Positions 1 to 13,683 of a DNA stretch of 64,000 bases are shown in pieces. The position numbers were made by a program, and so were the translations under genes. The notes under the pieces are model-generated. The model was not told the origin of the DNA. It did not search any database and saw nothing but the letters and a program-made list of their open reading frames with translations. This DNA comes from Epiperipatus broadwayi (taxonomy: Eukaryota; Onychophora; Udeonychophora; Euonychophora; Peripatidae). Location: positions 60,001 through 124,000 of the forward strand of contig JAQFVV010006857.1 in the NCBI GenBank assembly GCA_028023455.1, read 5' to 3'. Every line of letters begins with the position of its first letter. Positions within the stretch are counted from its first letter, which is position 1.

Positions 1-901
1 GTTTCATGAGAAAATTTTATTGCTTGGAACGTCTCCACAAAAGAATATATTGTATGTTCTGATATCAAACAGAAAAGGCTGTATTTGATCTATGTAAAAA
101 GAGTATACTGAAAGCATTAGCAAAATAATAATAATCAAATATTTTTTTAATGGCAATACCTATTACCATAAAACTAGAATCACCTTGCATACTTTGCAAG
201 ACATTGTATATATAAAATACTCATTAAGTATTCAGTAATAATAATTTTAAAATATCTAATTTTTTAAATTAAATATTCTTATTTTACTTTAAGTATACCA
301 ATAATATAATATTTATATTATTATTATTCATAATACAGCAGTTGCTCGCCATTTTCAATAAATAATAGGAGACAAAAAAATTTGAAATATAACGATTCCA
401 TTTCAATACTAATATGACATTTTTTGAAAAACTGAAACAAAGTTTTGTAATTATTTAATAATCTGTCAGAAAAATGAAATTTTTTTCTTTAAATGCCCCA
501 TTACCTTTGGTAATACGTTTTTGTTTTTTTTTAGAAAACTAGAATTAATTACAGTACCTATATAATTTCTTTGTTTTTGTTCCAACTTTTTAAACATAAC
601 CAATAAGTGCTATCTCGTAAATACAATGTTATCCTTTCGTGATTTGGCAGCCATGATGATCGATAGAAGTAATTTTGAGAGAAAATCTCTATAGTCTGAT
701 TAAAATTAATGAAACATTGGGACATTAAATTTCATCGATCGTTCATAAATGTATCACAAGGTCATCTACGAGTTAAAATTAATAATGTAGCCAACGGATG
801 GAAACCGTGTACAGATTCAGACAAAATTCTTGTGCACTTTTTTAGAATAACGTTTGTTGTAGGGCTTTTTTTGTGTAAAGCACAGTTGTTTTCAAAATAC
901 A
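1..901. other. AT-rich region upstream of CAF1
   Basis: No coding exon or repeat family is recognised. It should hold the promoter and 5' UTR of the CAF1 gene. No clear TATA box or start site stands out from the AT background. Confidence 0.3.
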
Positions 902-1789
902 ATGCCGATTGCTACCAATAGTAACATCAATTATGATAGTTGTGGCATTCGAGATGTTTGGCAAACTAATCTTGAAGAAGAATTTAAAAAGATCAGGCAA
1001 CTGGTTCAAAAATCTCGTTATAACTATGTTGCAATGGATACCGAATTTCCAGGAGTAGTTGCTCGCCCAATTGGCGAATTTAGAAGTACCGCCGAATATC
1101 AGTATCAATTATTAAAATGTAATGTTGATTTGTTAAAAATTATTCAACTTGGATTGACATTTTTAGATGAAAGCGGGAAGTCTCCTCCAGGGTATAGTAC
1201 TTGGCAATTTAATTTTAAATTTAATTTGACTGAAGATATGTACGCACAAGATTCGATTGATCTGCTTCAAAACTCTGGTATTCAATTTAAAAAGCACGAA
1301 GAAGATGGCATTGAAGTTGAACATTTTGCAGAACTTTTAATGACGTCCGGATTGGTGTTATGTGATACTGTAAAATGGCTGTCTTTCCATAGTGGATATG
1401 ATTTTGGCTATTTACTTAAACTTTTAACTAATATTAATCTTCCTCAAGATGAATCGGAGTTTTTCGAAGAACTGAGAATATATTTTCCATGCATTTATGA
1501 TGTTAAATATTTAATGAAAAGTTGTAAAAATCTTAAAGGTGGTTTACAAGAAGTAGCTGAACAGTTAGAATTAGAAAGAGTAGGTCCGCAACATCAGGCT
1601 GGTAGTGATAGTCTGTTAACTGGTGCTGCCTTTTTTAAAATGAGAGAAATGTTTTTTGAAGACAATATAGATGATGCAAAGTATTGTGGTCATTTATATG
1701 GATTGGGAACTTCTTATGTTCAAAATGGAAACTCTTGTAGCCTTGAAGATACTGTAGCTGCCCCGCCTGTATCCACGACCACTTCATGA
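902..1789 (+). CDS. CNOT7: CCR4-NOT deadenylase subunit CAF1 (CNOT7/CNOT8-like), intronless
   Basis: 295 residues, close to the usual length of animal CNOT7/8 (about 285-290). The family is the 3'-5' poly(A) exonuclease of the CCR4-NOT complex, which shortens mRNA tails in the cytoplasm. The DEDDh active site is complete: D46 and E48 in VAMDTEFPG, D167 in HSGYDFGY, H231 and D236 in GPQHQAGSD. Family-typical blocks RPIGEFRS, WQFNFKFNLTEDMYAQDS, KSCKNLKGGLQEVAEQLELE and DDAKYCGHLYGLG are all present. The N-terminus (about 20 residues) and the serine/threonine-rich tail diverge, as is normal. The start is the first in-frame ATG before the conserved part, with A at -3. The coding region has no intron. 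That could be a native single-exon gene, a gene with an intron only in its 5' UTR (an AG lies at about 885), or an old retrocopy. The open frame and intact catalytic residues argue that it is functional. CNOT7 versus CNOT8 cannot be separated in an invertebrate. Confidence 0.97.
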   Translation: MPIATNSNINYDSCGIRDVWQTNLEEEFKKIRQLVQKSRYNYVAMDTEFPGVVARPIGEFRSTAEYQYQLLKCNVDLLKIIQLGLTFLDESGKSPPGYSTWQFNFKFNLTEDMYAQDSIDLLQNSGIQFKKHEEDGIEVEHFAELLMTSGLVLCDTVKWLSFHSGYDFGYLLKLLTNINLPQDESEFFEELRIYFPCIYDVKYLMKSCKNLKGGLQEVAEQLELERVGPQHQAGSDSLLTGAAFFKMREMFFEDNIDDAKYCGHLYGLGTSYVQNGNSCSLEDTVAAPPVSTTTS

Positions 1790-2890
1790 TGAGACCACCT
1801 ATATTATAAATTTAAGTAAATTATGGCATTTAAAAGAACCAATATTGATAAAGATGCAGAAATAGTTATCAATTAAAAAATTTATTGAATGTATAAGATA
1901 TGAGTAATTTCTGAAATTGTACAATGCTAAGAAAGTGCTTTTGATAACTTGTCAAAGCCATCTGTAATATTTTTAAGACTGATAACATAAATAATTTTTG
2001 CATCTTTAGGTTATCTTTTAAAATATATTTGTTACATGAAACTTACAATTTGTGGGAATATTTGATTGTTTACTTAAAAAGAAAACATTCATTAATAAAA
2101 ATCTGTGATAATAGTCCTAAAAATATTTACAAATCTTAGTATTGATTATTTAAAAAACATATTTTTATACAGATAAGTAATTTCTTAAGAAAAAAAATTC
2201 AATTTTATTTCTTTTTTTATTATTTTTTTAATTCGCAGCAATATTTCTTAATACAATTTATGAAAATTTGTTTCCCACTGCAGTAAATAAATATTTTAGC
2301 TTTGGGAATATAAGTTTTTAGTTGTAAATGACGTTCTCAGAAAATGTAGTCTCTTAGGGACCTGGTGGAACAAATATACATTTATTCCATTTTAAAGCAT
2401 GTTTGGTAGTTGAATGATTAATATTTTGTATGTAATTAGCCATGTTGGTAAAGTGAGCAATATTATTTACATTTGGTGGATTAATTTTTATAATTGCATT
2501 TTTTTTTTAACCTTTTAAATTGGACCATTATCTTCTTTTTTTTGTTGTGTACTTTCTTTTCATTAACATGAAGAGATTATTATTATGAGGATATATTTGT
2601 ATTCTCTTTCTCTCTTTTTTTTATTGTGATTACAATTATAACTGAAATTCTACAAAATGTAAATGATCATTTTACCATGTTTCTTATCTAGAATTTATGG
2701 AAGGAATATAAATGAACTCAGTTCTGTTAAATGTTAATGTCTATCAATATTGAATTGATTTCATGTCACAAACAATTTGGCATTATTTGTGTGCTTTAAT
2801 TTTGGCTTTACAAAGCGTTTCTAGTTTAGTTTTAAAGTAAAATTCATTGATGATGTTTCTAATAAAGCTTTCATTTTAATGTAGTTCTTG
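1790..2890 (+). promoter_or_regulatory. Probable 3' UTR of the CAF1 gene with candidate poly(A) signals
   Basis: AT-rich non-coding DNA directly follows the CAF1 stop codon. AATAAA hexamers are seen at 2094-2099, 2286-2291 and 2861-2866. The last is followed by a T-rich stretch from about 2888, a usual layout for a cleavage site. Which signal is used cannot be told from sequence alone. Confidence 0.35.
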
Positions 2891-4403
2891 TTTTTTTTTT
2901 AAAATTTATATGAACATTTTTTAACAAATGTGATTTATTTTGTATAAGCAGTTTTATTACCTTTTTTTTTTTTACTTCTTATGACATTGTGATATTATTC
3001 ACATATCTACAGTTTTAGTTCAATTTGTCTTAGACTTTTCATGATAATTTTATAATTATTCTAAAATTTAAAAAAATAATAATGAAATTTATAATTAATT
3101 TTTTAAAAATATTTTTTGAAATTTTAATTTTTATTCTATTTTTTAAATGACTGGATATATTGAGTTTTTTTTATGTACTTTATAATAAACTTTTCTTTTA
3201 AGAATTTGAATTGTATATTTTTCAAAATGATGTAGAAATTAAATTTTTATTTTAATCTTTAAAAAAAATTATTGATGTTGTGGTTAAGCCATTAAGAAAA
3301 AGCTTCTGAAGATTGAATTTGAACTTATCTGCAATATATTCAGGGAAATATATGTTTGAGCATAATCTGCGTAAATTGATTACATGTGTATGTATGTGTG
3401 CATAATTCTATATTTGAATGGAAATTAAAATTCCTAAGTTATTACAAACTGTTTATTTTCAATTGTGACCCAACCAAACCTGAAACCATAAGCTAAGACA
3501 TTTATAAATACTGTATGTATGTGGATGCTCATTTCTTATTTGTGGAATCATTTCCATCTGTCCAATTAGAAAAAGTTACTTCATAAAAATATCAAGTTGT
3601 TAAATTTTTTTTATACATCTTTATGCATTTATATTAGAAACTGTTTCAGGATTTTTCTTTCTATTCAATTTGGTTCTTTATTTTTTCATAAAGTTTAAAA
3701 ATTTAACATTTTTATAATAAAAATATTGAAGAATTTCTAGTGTGATTGCATACATTGACCAATTAGATTAAATTTCTTATGAAATATATAGTATTAGGAA
3801 TAGGTAAGTTGATAGTATCTTTTATAACTTCAAAATTAATCTGCAATTACGAGGGTTTTTTTTTATTTTGTTCATTATCATGAAACCTATTATAGTCATG
3901 ATAGATTTTATGTTATTGATTTATGATTTATTGCTGAAAATGATTTATTTTGACATCACTGTTTTTCATTTAAAGTAAGATTTATACCAGTGGTACATAA
4001 AGCCTTTTCAGTATGTTTGTGAACTAACATATATATGAGTCATTTAACTATTTTTTGGAGGGGATTGCCCTTTTTTTTTTTTAAAGTTGAAGGCATAATA
4101 TTCAATTAATTAGAATGGTTATAAATAGCAGTTTTATTATTTTTAAACAAGAGTTCTTATCGACATAGTTCATTACTATTTGATATAACCTTACTGATTT
4201 TTATATAAAAATATTTCAAATAAGTTAATTAAAGTTTTTTCATTATTATTTTTTTTATTTTTAAAGTCTGAGTTCAAATCCCCCATATTTACAATTAAAG
4301 CTCCAGGTTTGTGAAGACTGCCTGGTTTTCAAATATTTAATAACATATAATTTAATATTTTCAACATTGAAAATATTATTATTAAACTTTTATTAAAGTT
4401 AAA
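2891..4403. other. AT-rich non-coding DNA
   Basis: Homopolymer-rich sequence with no convincing ORF, exon or repeat unit. Part may be additional 3' UTR of CAF1 if a distal poly(A) signal such as the AATAAA near 3184 is used. Confidence 0.3.
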
Positions 4404-5022
4404 GTTTCATTTGAGAATGACGTTTAGTAAATTCTAGATAATTTCGTCGGCGTCATTCATTCAGATATCGTAAACAGTAATTTAAAGTGAGTGGTCTATC
4501 TTCACGCTCTCACTTCCAGTACTTAAGATTTGCCCATATATAAGCATTTGGGTTGGATAGAATAAGTGATTCATTTTATTCTTTCCTAAATACTATATCT
4601 TGTGTTGGGAGTCAAAGTATTCATTTATTATTAACACTCATAAAAAGCACGCACAATAGCTTGACAGGCTGATCTTTAATGTATTACAATTTATAAAATG
4701 CACTATATAAAATAAATGCTTATTTACATATGTTTAAGTTTCATTTGAGAATGACATTTAGTAAATTCTAGATAATTTTGTCGGCATCATCCATTCAGAC
4801 ATCGTAAACAGTAATTTAAAGTGGGTGGTCTATCCTCATGCTTTCACTTCCAGTACTTAAGATTTGCCCATATATAAGCATTTGGGTTGGATAGAATAAG
4901 TGATTTATTTTATTCTTTCCTAAATACTGTATCTTGTGTTGGGAGTCAAAGTATTCATTTATTATTAACAATCTTAAAAAGCGCATGCACAATAGCTTGA
5001 CAGGCTGATCTTTAATGTATTA
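4404..5022. repeat. Two tandem units of a 334-bp repeat family
   Basis: A unit starting GTTTCATTTGAGAATGAC at 4404 restarts at 4738 and runs, almost unchanged, to about 5022. Landmarks shared by both units are CAGTACTTAAGATTTGCCC, AAGCATTTGGGTTGGATAG, GTATTCATTTATTATTAACA and CACAATAGCTTGACAGGCTG. A diverged copy of the same unit, again with a partial second repeat, lies at 28610-28990. A foldback version lies at 27672-27955. It has no coding capacity and looks like a satellite-like or MITE-derived family. Confidence 0.85.
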
Positions 5023-8000
5023 AAGTTAACTAATGAAAAATTAAGATGTGAATAGCGCATAGATTCATTTGAAGGGCTAACCTCTTCATTTGTTGTGTTA
5101 AACTTCAAATTTTATAATTCAATAGGTAGTTATTTTATAGATATAAGGAAATAATCTTATTTTTATTATTAAAAACATCATCTAAACTATTTTAAGACAT
5201 TGTTAGATATAAATACACATTGATAACTTGATTCTCTTTAGCAAACATCTTTTACACCTAAAAATAATGGTTAAGGATACTTTTTTAAATCATAAAAATA
5301 TGGTTATTATCGAATTGTGAAGGATTAGGCTTATGACTTAGTATGCTGGTAAGAAGGTTGTCTTTGAAGTTTTGTGTCTGTTTTATTTTAACTTCTCAAA
5401 TAATTTTACTAGGAACTTTAATAAATTAAAAAATTATAATGTCAATATTAGTTTCTGATTTGCTCCACAGATATGTTCTTGTATATTAAATATGCTATTA
5501 TTTATTTAATAACTAATCTTTTATATAATTAAATTTTGAATAAGCTATGACTTCAAATGTGAATTTATAAAAAGTTTTATCATAATAATGTATCAAGTTC
5601 TAATTAATATTTTTGATGTTTAACTTCTTAAGCAATAGTATCAATGTTGTACTTTATAAAAAAAATCAAACATTTGTTTAATGAAGTATGAAACTTAATA
5701 AATAAATTGTTAAAAATGTATCATAAATGCAGTGAAGTAAGCATATTTTGATGTATAATTTTGTAAAAAGAAATTATTACCTACACAACAGAAAAAATTA
5801 AAAACAAAAAAGAGATAAAATTTACTTGCTGCTTTTCTCATTCTTTATGTAATTAAAACTAAATTTATATTGAAGATTAATAATAATTTTTTTTCTTAAG
5901 TGTCATAGCATCGGCACGCACGCGAACATAACCTAATTATCTTAAATTAATAAGATATTTAAATAACTTTGATCCATTTGCTCTAAATCAAAACATATTG
6001 CATTTATGTAGTATTTTTACTAAAAACTTAGTAACAATGCTTAATCCATTTTGAAACATTAAAATTGTATCTAATCTATTGAATTTAATTAACATAATTT
6101 GTGATTTTTTTTTTTTAAAAAAAGTTGTTTTATGAAAAATGGATTTCCCTCTCCCCATAGAATTTCAAATAAATTGCAAAAACAAGATAAAGAAATACAT
6201 TCAAACTGCTTTAGAAAGTTAATAAATGTAAATTTAAAAATATTACCAACAAAAAAAAAAGTATAATTCTAAAAGTGCTTTTTCAAATATATATAATGGT
6301 TAATCCATATCCTGCTAGAATTATGATTTTCAAGCAAAAAGGAAAACTGCAAAACCATTAATCATTCAGCAAATAAAGTCTTTGTAATAATGGAGAACTC
6401 TAGAAAAACCTTTATATTGAAATGATTATCTATCTATATCTACATGCACATTGAAATTTTTTTAAAAAGGTAAAAATTAGACAAGGGGAAAGAATGAAAA
6501 TGTGAAAGTTTTCTATTCAGAAGGTAACACTAAAGTAATTCTATAAGTATACTTATAGAAATAAAAAGACCATTTTAAATAAAAAATTTATAAATAGCAA
6601 AATGATAATGATTTAAAGATTGTTTCAATCACAAAATGTGATAATTGAGAGATATGAGGTAATATTGAGAAAACAGGAAAATAGTTTTGTAATAACTACG
6701 GAGGATTTAAATGCTATAACAAGAAAATAAAAAATTTATAGATTAAGAAATGAAAAGGTTTCATTTTTTATTGAAAGCAACTTGCAAAAGAACAAATTAC
6801 TCGGAAATACAAAAGAAATTATGAAGATTGGATGGGATAAAGGCGATATTTATGAAAATTGTTTTTGAAGGATTGAATATATAGATTTCCTATGGCAAAA
6901 ATAATATTGCAATGAAAGATGAAATTTTAAAGTATATATGATGAATATGTAATATTAAAATCAGAATTTATACTTAGAAATCTAAGTAGATATATAATAA
7001 AAATGCATATGCAATTTCTGTCACAATGTAGTTCTGATATTTCAATTAATTTTAAGAAAGAAATGGGCCATTGATAAATTAAACCTATACAAAGTTTTTT
7101 TTTTAAATATTGTGTATCTGAAATTTAAAATGTCAAAATTCTAAAAAAAAAAAATAATTTGAATAAAGCAATGTTAAATGAAAAGGCCAAAAAGTTGAGC
7201 TTAATATAAGGTGAACAATAAAACTGAATAAATTGGAAAAAAAAAAATTCTCAAGAAAAGATAAATTTAATCTCTGAAACAAAGTTATGTAAATATGCAT
7301 GGAAGGATGAATGCTGAAAAATATTAAAAGTGTGGACATTAAATACATGGTAGACTAAAACTTTCAGAAAAAAGTATATTAGTAAAAAACATAGCCGAAT
7401 TAAAGTATTTGTATATTAAAAATAATCTGCCATTATTTACTTTAGTTAACAAAGAAATTAAATTGGTCATGCTTATGGTAAACAACTTCATGTAAAATAG
7501 TATGGGGAAGAAAATAAAAAATTTGTAGATAATAGAGAAAATGAACATTAGAATCAAACATTTTCTATATAACTTAAGTTTTCAAAAAAATTTAGTTCAG
7601 TTAACTAAAAATTTGCATTGAATAAAAAATAATTTTACAAGAAAAATGATCTGGTTTCATAAAAACAATAATAGTTATTTTGGAAAATACTCAAAGCTGT
7701 TTACATCCTTGTCTCCTAAAAACATGATAGTTATTGCCATCAATACATGTAAAATTAATATAAACATTGTAAAGTTTAACAGAAAATTCACAAAATATTA
7801 AGAAAAGCCTGCATAATTATGAGTAGTTATTAATGTCAGTATTATCAAATAAGTTGCAGTCAATAGAAAAACACATTTTCATAACATTAAAATTTCTAGT
7901 CATGATAGATACATTATATTGTTGGTTAATCGGAAATAAAATTGTAAGCAATATTAACAAGACTTATACCATTACTATTCACTGATAATTTGGAAATATA

Positions 8001-10027
8001 AATTGAAAAGTCAAACAACTGGCTACAGTAAATATTGTGTAGTTTCAAAAACTAATGCTTATGTTTATTAGAGTTCATTAAATTACCAACTTGATATTCT
8101 GATGGATGTCATTTATAGTTGGAACTAGAAAATATCTCATTTTATTATGAAAATTAAATAATAATGAAAAAATAGTATTGCAACTAAATATAGACAAGAA
8201 TTATGATGATGGACAGCAGTTGACTCCAAAATTGATGAAAACAATCTCAGAATAATGGGTGAAATTGCAATGAAAAGTCTGATAAAGCTGTTTAAGTCGA
8301 GAGGTATAAAAATAAAAATCAACTATTTACCTATAATATATGTATATCTGTCAACATTGAATAATTTTAAAGGTTATGAATAATATTTATGCTTTTGATG
8401 TGCTGGCCAAGACTTGATAGATAATAAAGAAAATGAATAAGGAGAACTCTCACTTGAAGCACAAATGAACATGTTGAAATTGTCTTGCATTAGTTATATT
8501 ATCCTAATGATCTAATTGCTTGATGATATGACTAAAAATCAGGTAGATTGACAATAACAGATGTGTCTTAAGCAGTTTGAAAAAGATTTTCGATTTATTT
8601 TTCACTTGATGGTATCTAAAAATAGTAATAATCATTATTTAATTCCTTTCGACTTATAATGTTTGGCTGTAATGTTTATATGATAAACTATTTTGTGTAT
8701 TCATATATTTATATATATCTTTTAGTTTTGAAGAAAATTGCTGGTCAATCGAAACTGGCAGATTGATTAAAATAAAATAAGCATTATTATAATAATAAAG
8801 GTGGATTTGTTTAATTTTTAATAATTATTTAACTATAATGAATTCTATTTTTTTCAACCTGTTATATGCAATAACAATATTGAGTGCTGCATTTCAATAT
8901 CTTTATTTGCCTACCTAACTAAAAAATTACTGAAGTAATTAAATGTACCTATATTCTTAGTAATAACTATTTAATTAAATATTGGTAAAGGTATTCCTCC
9001 ACTGGCTGCTAAAAAACCTGGTGTTTATGAAAATTAAGTACTGAACCATAAGTCTTTATATATTGCATTCAAAATAATAACATTCGATAGATCAGTCTTT
9101 AATTAATACTATCATCAGCATATATCAAAAAGCCAATGAAATGAAATTTTTACTTTTGATTTTAATAGTTTCACATTAAAAACTTCACCATCAAATTGTC
9201 TTGATTCTTGTATTACAATTTTTGCTACAAACTTTAAAAGATAACAGTCATAAGAATGAAAAAAGTTGGAATTAGTATTCATGTATTTAATTTCAATTTT
9301 TATTTCAAAATACTCAATTTTTTTGATTATGAGTAATAAAACCTCATCCTATCATATAGAAGTTATATAATATATATAAAAAAATAATTGAATAGTTTAT
9401 TTCTAGGATGTTCATAAGAAGTTTGAGCACCGTAAGTGACAACGCGAGCTCCAGAACCTGCCACTAAGAAAATAAGACAACTGAATAAAATGCCTTGATT
9501 AAACTTGTAAATTTTTGCTCATTGACACTTTTTTTCTGTATTTGCTTGGCAAAAGGATCATGTATAATGCCAAAGTCTCTAAAATCCTACTCGGTCTCTA
9601 GAATTATAATATTTCTCCATTCTAGTGACATCTATTGAAATTTGAATAATCTGTGCTTATCAAACTGATAATGCAAATTATTAACCCCTTTTTAATCACT
9701 CATTACTAAAATTAACAATAGATCTTAGAATAGAGAAAGAAGAAATACTTTCAATAATAAATAATATTTCACTATACCTCTCTCACTCAAGACAGGGACT
9801 GTTTTTTATCTGCTTTTAACACCTTATGGATGAATGGAGTCATAAACATATGACCAAAGACATGAAAAAAAATTATAATCCCCAAGATACACACTTTGTG
9901 TTACATCAACACTCATCAGTTGACGCAGAACCCAATCTCTTACACATATCTTTATCATTGTTAAATATATATAGATAGTAAATTATTACAGTTTAATAGA
10001 TAAGGGTCATGACTTAATGAAAGTATA
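5023..10027. other. AT-rich intergenic DNA, possibly decayed repeats
   Basis: No gene is supported. From about 6480 to 8330 the + strand is purine-rich and resembles mutated LINE coding sequence, but no reverse-transcriptase motif could be read with confidence. A small region at 9768-9800 (TTCACTATACC, CTCTCACTC) resembles the loop of the foldback at 10028-10185. Confidence 0.3.
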
Positions 10028-10185
10028 TTAATAATTTTTATTAGTCATTCATTAGACTAGAGATTATCCAATAGCAAATATTTCAGTAATGTAATTTTCA
10101 CTATACCAGTCTCACACAAGGTAGAGACTGGTTTCTATCCACTTGTGGATAATATCTAGTCTAATGAATGATTTAAAAAAATTAA
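10028..10185. repeat. Short foldback (MITE-like) element
   Basis: The left arm at 10028-10070 (contains TCATTCATTAGACTAGAGAT) is the inverse of the right arm at about 10145-10185 (contains ATCTAGTCTAATGAATGA). The loop of about 75 bp contains CACTATACCAGTCTCACAC. It is non-coding. Terminal boundaries and target duplication are not clear. Confidence 0.6.
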
Positions 10186-10805
10186 TAAATACTTTTGTTT
10201 ATTGTCAGTAAGCTGAAAGCATCAAGTGATGTTGTATTTCTAGAACTATTGATCTATTATTAGAAACAATGTATTCAATAAACTTTTTGAAAGAACCATT
10301 TCTGTATTGACTAATAATGATACTAGATCATAATAGATGTAACCATATATTCGGAGTATGACATTCTCTCCCAGTAATATTTTAGGGTCAAAACAATGCA
10401 ACCTGGGACATTTACTCTTTAAAATTTGGTTATAATTGGATTAATGATAATCTATCTGAATGAATTTAGTTTTCAATTTAAAAATGTATGATGGCTATCT
10501 GTACCTTAGTCTTCAATTGTTTACTAAAAGTTTAAAAAATGTTAATAATTATTTATATCATTTATGTGAACTAAAATTAATCCATGCAACACTAATCTTT
10601 TAAGAGAATATTTTAGTCAATGAGAAATAAGAAGAAATGGAAATTAAGAACTAAAAGAAAAAAATATTTATTGTGCCAAAGTTCCAATTTTGATATTACT
10701 TACACTTTTCAACAATAGAAAATATCATTGTACTATGAAAAAATTGAGATTTCAGTACAAAAATGTATACAACAAGAACAAAAGAATCTACACATTGTAT
10801 GCGAG

Positions 10806-11071
10806 TAACATAAGAGGTAAAACTCTCCATGTAGTAGCACCACTTAGTGCAAGTCAGTAATCAATAGATGCAGGAAGATATGTGTGTATCCCCAGACTAG
10901 TTTCTAGCTTGTGCTCTCAGATCCAAGACTCCTCACTGATGAAAGCCACGAACTAAAAACTAGTCTGGGAATATTGGATGAGTAGTTATACACATACCTT
11001 CCTGCATTCATTGATTACTCTGGATTGCACTGACTGGCGCTACTGTATGGAGAGTTTTTGCCTCTGTGTTA
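10806..11071. repeat. Foldback repeat carrying a decayed hammerhead-like motif
   Basis: Inverted arms: the left end holds AAACTCTCCATGTAGTAGC and TAATCAATAGATGCAGGAAG; the right end holds CTTCCTGCATTCATTGATTA and GCGCTACTGTATGGAGAG. The centre (10917-10981) is homologous to the hammerhead-like segment at 51209-51273. CTGATGA is at 10936-10942, but the second core box GAAAC has become AAAAC. The left arm also contains an inverse copy of the ACTAGTCTGGGGATA part. Confidence 0.7.
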
Positions 11072-13683
11072 AACAGCTTCTGTAAAGAATGGTGATCATT
11101 TGATATATGAGAATAAATATACAAAAAAAAAAGAAAGTAGAATGAGCCTCTACAAAATATATACCTAAATTTAAAAAACAAACAAACATAGCTTAACAGA
11201 TCAGTAGAAAATGAATATATTATATATTATTTGTAAAACTTATTGTTATAAAAAGTCAGTAGGTTTCTGTTAATAACAATGGGTAAGAGAACAATTAAAT
11301 TAAGCCATCCCATTCTTTAAATATATTATTAAATCAAATGCAAGATTAAAGAAAGCAAAAGACAGGTTAATTGCTCATGCCCAAAAGAATAGCTATCCTA
11401 TCATGATTGTTCTTTTATCTAGGATTAACCTTTCTGCATTAAAAAAGGAATTCTTCAAGCTTCATTAGCTAAGCTCTACATTTTCAGTTACTTGTGATGA
11501 AAAACTACTGATTTTATGAAAACATAAAATTAAGCCAAATTAAAATTAAATGCTAAAAAAAATTATGATATCGGATATAAACCCATATCATAGATTTTAT
11601 AAAAAGGACATTTCCAGTTCATTCATGTAAATCTACTTATAATTATAATAATAGTTCATTTAAATTTTCCATTTTAATATTCAGATAAAAGAATATTTAA
11701 CTTTTAATAATTATAATAATATTTTTATATTTTCTTGTTACAAATTTTTTGAAATTAATATCTATATAAGCACAATGAAAACAATAATGAGTAATTAAAA
11801 AATTATTTGATTGTTACTTTAAATTTTTTTTAAAATATTAGTCTGTTACATATGTAAATTAAAGAATTCCATGCATTTATTTAAAGAAATCATTAAAAAA
11901 AATTTCTTTCAAATGCATAAGCAACTTGCAAGTTACAATTCCTTGAGGGGTCATAAAATAGATTTTTAGAGACCACAAATTCTCAAAAAATAAATACGTA
12001 ATGAGAAAAAAGTAAGTAGTTTTAAAAATAGATAAATCTAACAATGCACCTTATTTGCATATTAATCTGGCAATAATTCCAGAAAAAAACAAATTCATAG
12101 CATTCAGATTAGTTTAGAGGTCATTTTGTTTCCTTGCTATTTAATTTCTATCACTTCCAGTTTAAATTAACTAACTATTCTGGGGGTGTAAGATGAAGAT
12201 GTGTAGTGTGATTTGAAACTTGATGGAAATACAATGTATTCTGCATATGCTTTAAAATTCTTTATTACATCGATTCAAATGCATTTTTTCAACAAACTGG
12301 TTATTACTTACATATTTGGATTACAATTTTTGCATACTAATAAATTTTTAATTGACATTCTAAATTGTAATATTCCTGTAATTGACAAAAAAAATCAATG
12401 AATTGACTTTAAGTCAATGATTTGAAAAAATCAATAAAAATTTTAATTCAATTTACATCAACATATTTACATGAAATTTTATTTTTTTAAGAAATATTGA
12501 TCATGATTACATCCAGCAGTTATTTACAATCTCATAATCTCTAATGTAATTCCAAACATAGATTTTATCTATATATGTAAAATGTACAGAAGAGTCGCAA
12601 TATCTGCTATATTCTATTGCAAGACCTCAGAACATACATTGTACTGTTTTGTAAATAATCTTTAATTACAATAAAATATGCATTATGTATATATTTTACA
12701 ACATGCACACCCACATATATATGATATGAACACTTTCTTATATGTCTAACATGCATATATAATGATTATAGTATAAACAAAAATTTGTTTAAAAAAATGT
12801 AGTTATTACGATAATACAAGAAAAAGTACATTTACATATATATTTACTGTGTTTGTGTATGTTCATTCAAAAAATAGAAATAACAGACTTACTTATCACA
12901 TCTTTATTTTTAAAAAAAAAATAGTGAAATGTCAGACTTTAAAGCAATTAAATACTCTCTAAATATTATTTTTCTTCAATAACTCCCCCCCCTCCCATGG
13001 AAATGAAATAACAATCTTGTTAGCAGCAGATTATAGTATCTCTAGTTCTTTTGATGTTTTTAATGTAAGTTGATGAAATGTTATTAATAAACATGATCTC
13101 ATATTGCAATTCCAGACAAAAAAAATGGCAACTACATATTGTAAAATTCATTAAATTTATGAATTTTAATGTTTTTACTTTGTATTTATTTTGTTTATTT
13201 ATGGGTGTTTTTTTTGGATAGCGTATAATTAAAATAGTATATTGTGAGTCAATGTATATTATAGCTTCATTGTAGCTATATAAACTTACATTTGAATGTA
13301 TTAAAATTATTACTTCATAAATTGTGTTTTTCTTATAATTCCTAATTACACAAAAAAGTTTTAAGGTTTGTGAATGGAACAAGTTGTGCACTCTAGGTAC
13401 AAATAAAAGAAGAAAAAACAGTATTATAAACTTTGTGTCAACTTAATCTTGTTTTAATCTTCATTAGATTTATAAAATATTGCTTCTAGTTTTATCTAAA
13501 TAATTACATTATGAACAATTATTAAACTCTTTATTATTCTGTGTGTTTGCAAATTATTTCATACTGTTAACTGTTGATTTATTAAACTATTTAGATGATA
13601 TATTATCTGTCTCTTTTGTTCTACTCAAGGTAGCTGTAGCCATAGTGTTTTCCTGAAGGTTCGTGATGATGGTATTCTAGATG
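11072..13683. other. AT-rich intergenic DNA
   Basis: No exon, RNA gene or repeat unit that I can support. Short ORFs here are of the length expected by chance in such sequence and lack protein-like composition. Confidence 0.3.

Noticed and set aside
842-1108. 88-codon minus ORF over the CAF1 start
   Set aside because: Antisense to a conserved coding exon.
13020-13391. 123-codon minus ORF
   Set aside because: I/N/K/Y-rich composition of chance ORFs in AT-rich DNA; no domain, no splice context.
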